DNA from: Alitta virens
Lineage: Eukaryota; Annelida; Polychaeta; Phyllodocida; Nereididae
Length of the DNA: 64,000 nt
Assembly: GCA_932294295.1 (NCBI GenBank)
Contig: OW028579.1
Location: 31,259,250-31,323,249 of the forward strand
Direction of reading: 5' to 3'
Both the position numbers and the translations under genes were made by a program. Shown here piece by piece: positions 10,261 through 23,303 of the stretch. Below the pieces are notes generated by a model that searched no databases, was not told where the DNA came from, and was given only the letters and a program-made list of their open reading frames with translations. Each line of letters begins with the position of its first letter. Position 1 is the stretch's first letter.

Positions 10261-11077
10261 CCTTCTTCCATTCTCATCTATAGAAATCCCCAGGGTTCCT
10301 CATAGTCATAGCAAGTAGTATATTCCCAGTGATGAAAGATAACATCCAGGGAGCGGCTACAGACTGTGTACTCAGCATGGGTGGCCAACTAAATGCAGTC
10401 TTTCCCATGAACTACACCGAGCTTGATTCCAGATTACGAAAATTACAAGCAAATTGATTTACATGGAAGGGGTTCCAGCTCTAATGATAACAGTTACCAT
10501 GGGATCACGCTATGCTCTGAAGAATAGCAAATAATGGTTCAAATGAAACACAACCATGTTGTATTGAATGAATTATTCTCGTATGGAATTGTCAAGGGTG
10601 TGGTAACATGATAAAGACTCAAAATAGACAGTAGCTCAAAAAGATAAATAATGTTAGCTTATCAGATATGCAGTTGTAACACATTTACATGGTACTTAAG
10701 AAAATTATGCTAATGGCACTAGGGCAGCCCTACTGGACTCACTCTAAACCAATGATTCGAGTGGAAAGGCAAGATGATTAGATTTGAATAAATTGGGGAT
10801 TTTCCTGGGAGTTGATAGTTCAGAGAGATGGAATAAATCATTCCGGGGAAAAATCCAGCTTTGGAAATATTGGCCGGGATAAAGCAGTTGGAAATCGGAA
10901 AATTAGATTTGGTGCAGAGTTTCTGTAGCGAATGCCAAGGTCAAACGTTTGTATGAATTGCAACTTACAATATGCGAACATCGCCAATCTGTATCATACA
11001 AAGGCCCGAGTAGCCCAGTGGTTAAAGTGGTTAAAGTGATGGTCAGTGCGACTCATATTTTATGCTCAGTCTTACAC

Positions 11078-12046
11078 AAGCTAGACTGAGACTAGACTGA
11101 ACTAGACTGAGCTAGACTGTGCTAGAACTGAGCTAGACTGAGCTAGACTAAGCTAGACTGAGCTAGACTGAGCTAGACTAGGCTAGACTGAGCTAGACTT
11201 AGCTAGAGCTAGACTGAGCTAGAGCTAGACTGAGCTAGAACTAGACTGAACTAGAGCTAGACTGAGCTAGAGCTAGACTGAGCTTGAACTAGACTGAGCT
11301 AGAACTAGACTGAGCTAGAACTAGACTGAACTAGAGCTAGACTGAGCTAGAGCTAGACTGAGCTTGAACTAGACTGAGCTAGAACTAGACTGAGCTAGAA
11401 CTAGACTGAGCTAGAACTAGACTGAGCTAGACTGAGCTAGAGCTAGATTGAGCTAGAGTTAGACTGAGCTAGAGCTAGACTGAGCTAGAACTAGACTGAG
11501 CTAGAGCTAGACTGAGCTAGAGCTAGACTGAGCTTGAACTAGACTGAGCTTGAACTAGACTGAGCTTGAACTAGACTGAGCTAGAACTAGACTGAGCTAG
11601 AACTAGACTGAGCTAGAACTAGACTGAGCTAGAACTAGACTGAGCTAGACTGAGCTAGAGCTAGATTGAGCTAGATTGAGCTAGAGCTAGACTGAGCTAG
11701 AGTTAGACTGAGCTAGAACTAGACTGAGCTAGAACTAGACTGAGCTAGAACTAGACTGAGCTAGACTGAGCTAGACTGAGCTAGAACTAGACTGAGCTAG
11801 AACAAGACTGAGCTAGAACTAGACTGAGCTAGACTGAGCTAGACTGAGCTAGAGCTAGACTGAGCTAGAGCTAGACTGAGCTAGAACCAGAACTAGACTG
11901 AGCTAGAGCTAGACTGAGCTAGAACCAGAACTAGACTGAGCTAGAGCTAGACTGAGCTAGAGCTAGACTGAGGTAAACTGAGCAAGACTGAACTAGACTG
12001 AACTAGACTGAGCTAGACTGTGCTAGACTGAGCTAGACTGAGCTAG
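11078..12046. repeat. CTAG-rich minisatellite (about 0.97 kb)
   Basis: A continuous array of GAGCTAGACT (10 bp) and GAGCTAGAACTAGACT or GAGCTAGAGCTAGACT (16 bp) units in varying order. AGCTAG/CTAG steps give many small palindromes. Stop triplets (TAG, TGA) in every frame rule out coding. A short tRNA-A-box-like stretch (GTAGCCCAGTGGTTAAAGTG) precedes it at about 11,012-11,038. Confidence 0.95.
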
Positions 12047-13083
12047 GTAATGGGTACTGGCTTTTTATAGCTATAATTAGTAGCATGGTGTTGCTGGTAC
12101 TACGTTTAACTACTAAAATGGACACGATTAATTTGAAAGCATCCATAAAAACACTATGTCTGTTAAAATAAAAAAACTGCATCAACTATAACTGTTAGTA
12201 TGTAACATACATCTGCTGTAAGGGGTAGCCTAATAAGATCAGACTTGATAGTGATACTTTGTCGGATGCATATAAAGAACACCTCTAATTAATGGCAATC
12301 TTCTGGCAGCCTGTTTTGACAGCTCCTATCCTTAGCAGACTCCTATAAGCCTAAGGTAGTATCATGTGCACATCTGGGTATCATGCATTTGTGACACATA
12401 TATATTCAATATTGCAACTAATCATACCATGTGCACTTCCTAGACACTCAACTCCTATCTTTGATGGCACGAGTGACAAATCCCTGTCGTCTATCCAATC
12501 ATTTGTAAAGGAAAATCCCAACCGCTAAGACAACTGCCAGATTCGGTGACAAATTAATCTCCGAGACTCGTACTCTTGGCTAAAAATACAAGGATGAAAC
12601 AATTGATCGGAGAACTGTCTGGAGAAGACATGATCCTTTCTCTTTCAATTCTATCCTTATCACGAAACATCTCCGCAGTTAAGAATCTACGATAGTTCAG
12701 CTAGCAATGCGAAAGTATTGGTATTCGTGGCACCATGGTAATCTACTTTATAGATAAAGAGATAGTTATAGATAGATTATCCCCACACAAGTGTAGCTGG
12801 TCACACGATCGTGACTTTAACACTGCCCTGACAGTGCCTTGGTCTATTTCATAGATAATTGTAACATAGCTCACTTTTTGGTAGATTGCAATGTACATTG
12901 ATAAAAAGAACATGTAATGCCAATGGCTGACTTCTCACTGACTGAAGATTTGTTCAATATCCAATTCCAATTAAGCATTTTTTTATTGCTATAAAATGAT
13001 ACAATACATCATTTATAAAGACTTATGATGTATAACAGGTTAACATATTTGCCATATTTGAACACACTTATTACACTAGTAAT

Positions 13084-13227
13084 GTGACCGGCAAACGGAA
13101 AGTGTAGGGCCCCTCATTCATCAGCCTTGTCTCTCACATATTAACCTGTGACTCTGCTTCCCCTGGGACTTACAGCATTCTATCTATGTAATTAATACAG
13201 ACACACACTCAATCACACCACAGAAAA
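13084..13227. repeat. 144-bp repeat, copy 1
   Basis: Starts TGACCGGCAAACGGAAAG and ends CAATCACACCACAGAAAA. It is about 90% identical by eye to 14,407-14,548 in the same orientation. No terminal inverted repeats or A/B boxes are visible, so it is either an unrecognised interspersed repeat or a local segmental duplication. Confidence 0.8.
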
Positions 13228-14406
13228 ACGTTTAAAAATACTGAAACTTCATTCATACCCGGTATTTGCAATGGTAAATGAGAGAAAAGCATTACAACAT
13301 TGTCAATATATCAAAATCTGCATGTCGAAAGATGGCCGATTCTCATGGCTGACCTGTTACGACTAATATTTCACCGGGGGTTCCAGGGCATGATTTGCTT
13401 CAGGAGATGCCATTGTCTTGAATGATGAGATACCCACTCAGTATTGATCAGAGAGTATTGCCTGTAGATGGATAGCTGTAAAGGCAGTTACAAAGTACAC
13501 TGCAGAGTGTAGCCTGAGGACCGATGTATCGGACTACATTGTGCAATCAGCCCTACACAAATAGAGTAAGGGAATATCCTACATTGTCAAATAATTCTCT
13601 GTTGATTGCAATGCCACCAATTTCCCGTTAATATATGGTTAAAGTTACCAGCATTCATGTTAGTTAACGCAATAAGTTTTTTATCAAACGAATATAAATC
13701 ATATTATATTTCTGAAAAATGGGTCACCGACGGACATTAGAGAGAACAATTATTGCAGCATTTATGTGTAGTTGTGAAACCTGATTAGGTGTATGCGACT
13801 ATAAGTAATAAGGCAAACATACTGATGATACTCTATGAGTTTCTCTCTATAATAATAAATATTCACATTGCAAACTTTCACATCAGAATAATCTGTTACC
13901 ACTCAACAGAATCTCAACCGACTTCACAATTTCATCCTGGGCAGGCCAATCTGGAGTCTTCCTCAACTCCGTGTGGCACATTTAGTCTTGAACACGGGGT
14001 TAACTGCAGCAGTGCCATCACTGTTTGATGCCATGGTGGGGGTTCGTACACCTTAACCACTAGACCACGGCATCCCATAATGGTTGTATTGGCTGTAGAA
14101 TAAAAAATTGGACAACAGAATGTCTTTCTCAGGCACTATCAAGCCCATACATGTGCACTGTAATACAGTATGTCAGTTCGGATAAAATTTCTATGGAGTT
14201 TTCATCCTATTTACTGTGGGAACTATAGCATACGTCTACCACAGCTTTCGATTTCCAGGGAACAGCACAAAGAGAAAGTGGAAGAAGATCAGCATGAAGG
14301 GATGATAACCTCCTTTACTGAACACTACCCAAGGAGGCAATCACAGTGCACAAGTCTATTGCACTGAACCTTCTAATCACACGAGTGCAACTGCTCCGAC
14401 TACCAA

Positions 14407-14548
14407 TGACCGGCAAACGGAAAGCGCAGAGCCCCTCATTCATCAGCCTTGTCTCTCACATATTAACCAGTGACTCTGATTCCCCTGGGACTTATAGCAT
14501 TCTGTCTGTGTAATTAATACGGACAAACGCTCAATCACACCACAGAAA
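14407..14548. repeat. 144-bp repeat, copy 2
   Basis: Direct copy of 13,084-13,227, including CTCATTCATCAGCCTTGTCT and ATTAATACGGACAAACGCTC. The flanks on both sides differ from those of copy 1. Confidence 0.8.
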
Positions 14549-15796
14549 ATTGAAGAGAAAGCAATACACTGCAACATAGTGTTTCTGTATGATGCGCCAC
14601 AGTAAACCGGAATGAAAGCAATTAGGTGGACATTGTGGAAACATGTGCCACTCCAGGGAACATTGCTTTGATTGGATGTCTTCAAATAATATTCGAAGTT
14701 TGAGCAGTCTAGCCTTTAGCGTTATTTCATGAAGATATACAAGTGTAAATATCATGTATGAAGGCTACAACATCAGATATCATCAGCACAACGTATAGTT
14801 GAGAATATCCAGAGCATAAAGAACTCCTATTTGACATTGATAAATATAAAGACATCAGAGGCATTTTATTAAGCCTACAGGAAACGTTAGTCAGCAATCA
14901 CCATTTCCGTTAAGTTAATCCTGCGCACATTATTAATTGGCGTATGACATCACGTGAAGTAACCAGGCATTATTATGTGGTAGGAAGGACATGAATCATA
15001 TTCCCACACAATAAAACTGTCAATATAGAAAGCAGCAATATTCTCATGATGAAGAAAGAGGGATAACCTGGCTGACAATATTGCTCGGACAAAATCACAG
15101 TGACAATGCAGCACCCACGAGGACCAGGCGAGTAATCGGCCCGGACCAAAGCAACCTTTTGATCCGCAATGATTTTGTGTCATTCAGCTGCCCTTTATAG
15201 CAGAGGACAATACCCTTGGAGGTCCCACCACACTGACCTCATCTATACAAAAGCTTCACGTCAATCTTTGCAAGGTCCAAATGACCCTTGCGTGACGCTC
15301 AAAGTCAAGGATACTTCGCAGTCTTTCTTCGCCAACCTTTTAGAGTTGGTGGTCTTGTTTCTTTTACCTATACACCATAGAATTACCTTGTGGTATCCCA
15401 TCTCAACAGATGGCCTCCTTCTACCTTTTAGTATTGATTATTAATTTGCGGCAGAAGGTCAGTGCACCTCTCGCTACCACTGGTGTCCAGGCCCCCGGGG
15501 TCTTCGTGTTACGCGCTTGTATCTGACCAAGTCCTGGGACATCCAGGGGGCCTTATGCATAATGAATCACAAATCACCTGCTATGCTGAAACGCTATCAG
15601 ACAGCACGAAGACTGAGTGGACCCAGCCTGTCATCTTCTTATACGCCTCAATATTCCTTGATATTGAGGTGGCCTCCTCTTTTCATTTTCTGCATGACCC
15701 ACATCACGGTAGATCTGAGAATCAATGTAACGGTAATAGTCGGTGTGCACCCATAATTTCTTCACTAAATATCGTGAGAAGTAGGGATTGTATTGG

Positions 15797-15942
15797 TGGT
15801 GGTGGTGGATTAGGACAAGTAGGGACCCTGGCAATGAGACGAAGGATGAAACAGCCATCCAACTTAGGCTTAACCGGGAATTGAACCCGGGACCCAGTAG
15901 TTGGAAGCCCAGCGCGCTACCACTGAGCTAGGCCCCCACCCG
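15797..15942 (-). mobile_element. tRNA-derived SINE, copy 2 (internally deleted)
   Basis: The head is intact: TAGCTCAGTGGTAGCGCGCT, a CTTCCAA anticodon-loop-like segment, and B box GGGTTCAATTCCCGG. About 39 bp of the 3' body is missing, with the break at ATTAGG, a hexamer that flanks the missing part in full copies. It has a perfect 14-bp target-site duplication, AGGGATTGTATTGG, at 15,783-15,796 and 15,943-15,956. Confidence 0.93.
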
Positions 15943-18900
15943 AGGGATTGTATTGGTTCCCATGGGGTATTTTGTAATCTTTAATGAGTACTTTAATCTC
16001 CGTCTGGTTCAATACCCAGCAATTGCTCTGGACATAAACAACCTGTGTCCCAAGTGGGACTTCCTCAGCCTTGTAATCACGGTCCGGACCTTTGAACAGC
16101 TGGCAAATAGCCCTTACTATCCAAACATGGAAAAGGTTGGTAGCATTGGCATGTAGGACTTGTTCACATGAAAGCAGCATAGGAAACAAAAGACCTGGCA
16201 TGACCCATACTAATACCAGTGTGCAGTAGGCGCTAGCTACAGTGTAGGTGATCTAGCTAGAATGTTATATACTTGGTACAGGGGGGAAAAAACTAGGTCA
16301 TTCAAATGCAAATGAACTCTTATAGATGACACATGATACTTTTTATAACGTTTTAATTGCTTGCAATTAAGTGCATACAAATCAAATACTATACCCTAAT
16401 GTTTCAGCACTAAGTGAATTACCATACTTCCAAATCCTTCATAATTTTATCACTGATGAAAAACAAAACCACCAATAGTTGACTATTTATCGTCTCACAG
16501 TTATTTCAAAAGCATTTTAATTGAACCTCCTGCTGATGTCATAAAAATACACTATACTGATCTGTTAGTAATGATGCAGGACAAACTCATTAATAAGCCA
16601 ATACATATTATATGTTGGTGATATATTGTGTGCAGTGGCATATAGAGCCTACAGATTCTTACCATCCATAACCAAATGACATTTTTGAGTCTGCATGGTG
16701 CCCATAAAGTATAGAAAATGCCAAATACTCAGAAACCAAAAGAGGATTACAGGAGTCAGAAAGTCAGTGCCTCTTAGTCACAGAGTCATCTTGACCCTTG
16801 CAAAGGCAAATGAAGTCAAGGAACTGACATCAAGAAAGGCAGCAAGGGATCGTGCCTGACCTCAGACAGGCTTAGAGAGGTTTTAAGTGGGAGACAGACA
16901 TTAATCTTTACCAGCAGCGATAAACAGACACCGTCCCTTCGGAGCAGACACAGCGCAAAGACACCGAGAGGAGACACAGCTATAAGGTAGCGATAAGGTA
17001 AGTGCAGCCCTACAAAGTAAGTTATTGCCACCCACAGGGGTTGTAATCAAATGTAAATCAAGGGAGCACTGCAAAATCAAAATCATTGCCTGGTGACATC
17101 AGTGTAAATTGCTTGGGTGATTTTTATTAAAAAAATCCCCAAAGCAAGGTACACGAAGTAAATTTAATAACAAGAGAGCAAACTACATTATTTGCTAACA
17201 GTCTTAACAGGTAAAGAATTCATCATGGGGTCAAACAAGGGACCATCTATGCATAGATTAGGAGCTAAGTGAACTGGTTGAACTTCCTTACGTTCAGCAA
17301 TAACATGTTACCAGCAGCAGTTGACTGGAGTAGTCAATAAGTAGGACTACCTATAAATTAAGTTCAACTGAATCCAGGGATAGAAACATTTGTTTTAAAA
17401 ATAATTGCCTGAAACATATCTAACTTCTTAATATCTAAATGTGTCTTGTGATATTAGTCGTACAGTGTACGCATGCCCTGTAATTAAAATAACAGGTGAT
17501 GCCTTACAATTGGTAAGATCAATAATGCAATCAGTAGACAGCTATGCCTAGGTCGTTTGATTCAGTGACAGGCAGCAGGTTGTGAAAATAGCCAGAGGAA
17601 GAGACCTATGAAAAATGAGATAGTAAACTTGCATCAAAACAGGAGAAATTAAATGTACCATGAAAGTTACATAGAAGGCTATGCAGCATTGCTCATATGA
17701 CATGCACTGCACTAGCAGTCGTTATTGTAGGGTACAGTATACATTGAGAATTAGTTTATTATTATCATGTTTTTACTATGTACTGATTAAATTACAGATC
17801 CAATACCCTTATCCATTGCAATATAGCTGATACATAGAAACGCAAGGAAGCAGTGATGAAAGCGTAGTTGCCACAACTTAGTCACTGCCTCCTTGACCAT
17901 ATAGTATATATATATGATGATTTATATATTTGTACCATTAGACAGATGTATTTGTGTAAATGTATGGTCTAAATAAAATATTATTGAGTCTTGAGTCTTT
18001 ATACATACATTGACTAATACGAAATAACCAGTGGCTTTAATTGTAGACACATTTCTGACAATGAAGATATCGAAAGAGCCAATGGAGAGATATAGAGATG
18101 AAATCAAGAGTAGCCCCTGGTGAAAAGACATTCAAAGTACGATACCATAGAACACTTGATGGTCTTGTGTAGTTTTATGATGGAGCGGAGCACTGAAGCA
18201 ATCCCGGGTTACATGGTTTCAAGCATGCTCAAGGCCTATATGGCAACATGAGTGATGGTGAATCATGAATCTTTAAGCTAAGTCTATAAACCAAAAAGTT
18301 GGCTTTGCATGCCTAAGTTTCTAATCTGGAAGCACTGACGGAAGCCTGTTCGTATGACAGACGGTCTCGTAACTTCAGAATAAGAAAGCGAAAATGAACA
18401 GCGAAGAAAATAAAGTATAACTTGATTTATACAGCGTAATTCTTCCTTAATTAAAGAGATACGTAATATTATTTCTCGACTTATCAAATTTCCAAATTTC
18501 ATATTTTCGTTTCACGCATTAACCTTTTTAAATCCATTTATCACAACATTGCATTGCCTGAAAGCTTGATGAAAAAAAAAGGAGCCAAAATGCACAAAAT
18601 GAAATCCTGAAAATGGAAAACATGCAACATCAAACAGCTTCCCTGAAGGGTTTTAGGACATGAAATACTCAGCACACATGAATAAGCAAGCCTGACAAAC
18701 CCAGCTGAGCGTACTGTCGAGTATTGCCTTCAGCTCTGGACATAACGCTGTATTAGCCGATATCGTGACAGTTGGTAGGGGCACCCCCAGCTGTAAAACA
18801 CAGACAGATATCCCTTTGGTTTTCTGATGTGGCAGTTCAGGCGTCTCGTGTTACAACTGAAGATCTGACCGAAATGGCTTCGGGTGTAGACACGCGACAT

Positions 18901-19276
18901 GCATGCTGTCCGTTTGAAGCGATGGCACACCGCAGAAAATCTGCAGCAAAAATCAGCAGGTAGCGGACAGAGCAGCTCATTTTACACCCTTCCTACCTGC
19001 ATGAGACAAAGGTTTTCTATATGAGGCTGTACCTTTTTATTTAGATTTTTCCCCGCCCACATATTCTGATGGATAAAAATATCATTATGTCATGCAATCA
19101 CACGTAGGCAATTACTGTTCCTCGATTATTTCCCACGCGAATGTCGGTATCATCATAATGGAAAATTTGCTTCAGCTACTGAGGCTCATATTACGTTATT
19201 AACGTTTATCTATTGTACTAGCTTTATCCTATATTGTCATATCTGGTCATAAATTTGATAATTCTGATATACATTG

Positions 19277-19420
19277 TACATGGCCAAATGTGCTACGTGC
19301 ATTTTCCATGCATTTATCTAAACGCATGGTTTTTACCTCATTTTAATTAGGCAAAAACCATGCGTTTTCCATGCGTTTATCCTTCTCCTGGAAAATGCAC
19401 GTTGCACATTTGGCCATGTA
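19277..19420. mobile_element. MITE family A, copy 2
   Basis: Ends TACATGGCCAAATGTGC and GCACATTTGGCCATGTA. The interior carries AACGCATGGTTTTTACCTCA and its complement. It is nearly fully palindromic and is flanked by TA on both sides. Confidence 0.88.
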
Positions 19421-19651
19421 GTGGACAGGTTCTACTTTAAATTTGCTAGTTTGGACAGTAGAGCTGTATACCTTCAAGTGCCAACCCTGTTGCATGTCAT
19501 GCTGTGAGACCATGGTGGTTGGTGCCTGTAGTGAACACTTCGCCCACAAACGCTTGATGACTGTGAGCACAGTTTGCTAGGCGACTGCAGGTGTGTTGTA
19601 GGCATTAATCTGATACTGGTCTCTTTTTTTAAGGAGCTAAATGTTACCAGC

Positions 19652-19979
19652 ACAGTTAGTTTTATTTAAAACGACCTGTCAAATTAAACCTAGACAAAGC
19701 TAGATAACTTCTGCTATACGATGCTACCTGCCACTAAACGGAACTGTCTGACTATAGCTGGATAATCACAGCTGGATCTAAAAGTACATATTTATGATTT
19801 ATTAGATAAGTTTGTCACATTTACCCAGGTTTATATTTTTTCAGTGGTGGTGGGTGTAAAACGACTATAAGCTAGGAGTAGACAGAAGTGGCTAGCTTTA
19901 GCTAGTTAGAGTTACAGCTGGGAATAGGCGGCTACAACTGTTTGGAGTCAACCATATTTCATGGAACTATATAGATTGT
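19652..19979. mobile_element. MITE family D, copy 2
   Basis: Aligns over its length with 8,378-8,688 (ACGATGCTACCTGCCACTAA, GGAGTAGACAGAAGTGGCTA). The left terminus CACAGTTAGTTTTAT is preserved and the right one is degraded. Confidence 0.75.
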
Positions 19980-20737
19980 AACAATGTAAATACCAGTAAA
20001 ATATTTCTTATATTTAAGTATGCAAGTAAGTAAGAAAAACTATTTTTGCTTGTCACTGATATGAGCTAAAATATAATATAAGTAACAAATGAAATATATT
20101 CAAATGAGAGATGAGTTGGAACCATTCACAAATGACTAAACTTGGCATCATGCCATATAGTTGGAATAGCAGTAGGATATAATGGTCATTCTTACTGTTA
20201 CTCTGAAATCATGAGTAGCGATATGTATTTATCTTGGAGATGTCACCCTTAAAACATATATATATCATGTTCATGCACAATGTGTGTCGTAATAATATCT
20301 GTACAACTATACACATATATTTATAATATGAATAAAACTATTCTGAGTTCTGAGTTACTTCACCAGAAATTTGACACTGCCATGCAATTGTGACATATGC
20401 TAAAGTCTCACAGAACTAATAAATTTGGCATCATACCACACAGCTACACTAAATGTACCAAGTCTTACCAACCTGTTTACTTAGTGCAATGCTCATTTCT
20501 TGATTGACAACCCTGGAACTCAGGGTCAAAGAAATCGTGATACACGGAGAAGAGCGGGTGCCCGTTTCTTTCATGAATCATTCCGGGGCATTGCGGTGCA
20601 GCGGGTTAATTATTAGTTGCGCATTCCTTCTCCTAATTAACTGGCGTCTATCAAGAAAATCGCAGCAGGCAATTGCCTATGTATGCTGAGAGCGGTAAGG
20701 TCAAGGTTAGATTCGATAATGAAAAATAAATAATTAT

Positions 20738-20806
20738 TTATCCATCTATCTCTATCTATCTATCTCTATCTATCTGTCTCTATCTATCTGTCTCTATCTA
20801 TCTGTC

Positions 20807-20844
<38 letters not shown>

Positions 20845-21035
20845 CATCTATCTATCTGTCTATCTACCTACCTACCTACCTACCTACCTATCTATCTATC
20901 TATCTATCTATCCATCGATCTATATATCTCTATCTATCTATCCATCGATCTATATATCTCTATCTATCTATCTATCTATGCATCGATCTATATATCTCTA
21001 TCTATCTATCTATCTATCTATCATCTTTCTATCTA
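20738..21035. repeat. (TATC)n microsatellite block
   Basis: About 300 bp of TATC with TGTC, TACC and CATCGATC variants, including duplicated sub-blocks such as CCATCGATCTATATATCTCT. It follows an AATAAATAATTATTTATC stretch that resembles a LINE 3' end. Confidence 0.95.
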
Positions 21036-22030
21036 TATTATGTAACTATATTTAACAATTACATTGCTCCAGTTATATTCAATTTGTAAGTTCTAATAAT
21101 ATGGTTGGGGAAAGCCGAATTATGGCCATATCTTATGTCATACAGTATTGTTCATATATTTTCTAAAAAAAAAAAATGGCTGTTAGTTTGCCTGGTTATT
21201 TGGCAAAAACCTTTATAAGCCAGCCAAAGCCTCAACATCAGCCACTACTTATTGCGTCAAGTGGAGCGATTGATGTAATGGTCAGAGTGGCTCGAATCAG
21301 TGACACTGTAAAACCGCGGATGACCATTGATTTTTTTTTTTTTTTTTAGAAGCAGTCTAGGTCCAGTCAACGACATTGGACTACCAACGACTATGATTGA
21401 TTGCAATAGCTCCAGCTCGGACTATGCGCTAGATGACACAAGCCAGTCCAATCCCATGAGACCCATACCTTCATTATGTTCCTGTCATGACATGTCTGTG
21501 TTACGATCAAATATATCAGAGGATCCTCCTCTCCATATGCTTCACTCCAATGGTACAGTATTGGAGGAGTATAAGAAGAATATATGGTGCACTAACTATA
21601 AATCCTTGGGAAACAGTCGATACAATTCATTCATAAAATATGTAGAGCCAAAGCCAAAGCTATTTCTAAAAGGAAAGATTATTCATCACCAAAAGTGACC
21701 AATGTGACTATTGAGAGACAGGAGATTCTATAATTGCCCCAAAATTACATCGATAAACCAACTACTAATGTCACATGCTCCGAAAATAGTACGTATCCAT
21801 TGATTCATACGCTTTAACCTATTTAGTCTATTCACAATCAGATTGCGGAACACTTTGTCCTATTCTGGTCTTGCAAATTGAGGAGATTGCTTCGGCCTTG
21901 AGTCACCATTACTGCATTTAGGACATGCATTACTCGCAGTCTCTCACTTGCCTGCATGTGTTCAGGAGAAATCAAATGATTGTGCAGTGCAACCATACTT
22001 AAGAAAACCAAACCTCACCATTAAGACCAT

Positions 22031-22144
22031 TTTATTTGGAATTTATAATTTTATCAATTATTACTGATGTAAAGGACCCGGATGTGAAACAGTTTAGCTG
22101 ATCTGGCTATCCTTTTAAAATACATTTGAAAAAAAAAAGTTTTT
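22031..22144 (+). mobile_element. 5'-truncated LINE tail with target-site duplication
   Basis: Matches the last part of the LINE at 5,570-5,880: TGATGTAAAGGACCCGGATG, then CAGTTTAGCTGATCTGGCTA and an A-rich end. It is flanked by a perfect 11-bp duplication, ATTAAGACCAT, at 22,020-22,030 and 22,145-22,155, as expected for target-primed reverse transcription. Confidence 0.8.
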
Positions 22145-22470
22145 ATTAAGACCATCTCACCACAAATATCACTCATTTCGGACTCATTGTATTCATACCA
22201 TTGTGCTGTAATAACATGCTGCCATTAAAACAAGCACAACTGCAGCAAGGTCAGCCTTAGCAGTGAGGTTCCACTGGAACTGCCCTGAAGAGAATTGCTG
22301 CTATCACTGCGATTGCAGTCCTTCAAGAACAATACAGAGTGCAATGAGAGGGACTACCTATTGCTCCAAGGAAGTAAAGACAAGAATAAGGTGAAGCCAC
22401 CGCCTGAGAAATCTGCTTTTAGCTCAGACGCCCTTGTTTACTATTGGACATTTGTTGTGAGCGCTACACT

Positions 22471-22654
22471 GGTGGTGGATTAGGGCTTTACGTCTTGTAT
22501 TTCTGTACCTAATGGGCTAATGTAGACAGATAGGAACCATGTCAATGAGACAAATGATGGAACAGCCATCCAACATAGGCTCGACCGGGAATTGAACCCG
22601 GGACCCTGTGGTTGGAAGCCCAGCGCGCTACCACTGACCTAGGCCCGCACCCCG
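22471..22654 (-). mobile_element. tRNA-derived SINE, copy 3
   Basis: Full layout of the family, with the B box GGGTTCAATTCCCGG intact and the A box carrying one change. The direct flanks are GTGAGCGCTACACT and GTGAGCCTTACACT, a duplication with two mismatches. Confidence 0.9.
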
Positions 22655-23148
22655 TGAGCCTTACACTTAAAAAACTTCACCTGAAATCGCATCCGTGGTT
22701 CGACCACTTCCACACTATGACCAAAAATATTTTTGAATAGTGACTCAGTCACTCTTACACAACTTTGAAAGTGGTCGAAGCACAGAATCAAGAAATAATT
22801 AATTAAACGGCCGTTGAGCCCATCAGACATGGCGATCCATCAAAAGAAGCGCCTGCTGAACAACGCGAAGGAGTTGCAACCACCTTTTTTTGGACGGCAA
22901 GTTTTCTTAGTGCACTAGCCGATAGCAGCATGCGGCACGCTCAGGAAGGTTTCTCGGGCTTGTGTGAACAGCACTATGTTTGTACTTTGCTTTCAAATCC
23001 TATGAAAAAGGCATTGTCAAAATAACCATGAGTATGTCTTAAATCCCCCCCCCCTCCCCAAAAAAACTGTATTGCAATGTGGAAAATTATCTTCAAATCT
23101 GATATGATAATAAAGATTTCCATTTGATATCAATTAATTTGGTGACGG

Positions 23149-23303
23149 TACTTGGCCAAATATGCCACGTGTATTTTCCGTGCATTTGGATGAATGCCTG
23201 GAAAACGCATGGTTTTCGCCTCATTATAATCAGCTAAAACCCATGCATTTTCCATGCTTTTATCCAATGCATGGAAAACACGAGTGGCATATTTGGCCAT
23301 GTG
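23149..23303. mobile_element. MITE family A, copy 3
   Basis: Ends TACTTGGCCAAATATGCCAC and GTGGCATATTTGGCCATG. The interior has GGAAAACGCATGGTTTTCGC and a matching complement, more diverged than copies 2 and 4. Confidence 0.82.

Noticed and set aside
15462..15884. Longest ORF in the window (140 codons, plus strand)
   Set aside because: It runs into a minus-strand SINE and its target-site duplication, has no recognisable domain, and its composition does not differ from surrounding noncoding DNA.
21327..21698. 123-codon plus-strand ORF preceded by a T17-AG acceptor-like run
   Set aside because: No similarity to any family I know, no donor or partner exon seen, and it lies antisense within intron 3. 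The T run is probably a retroposon tail.
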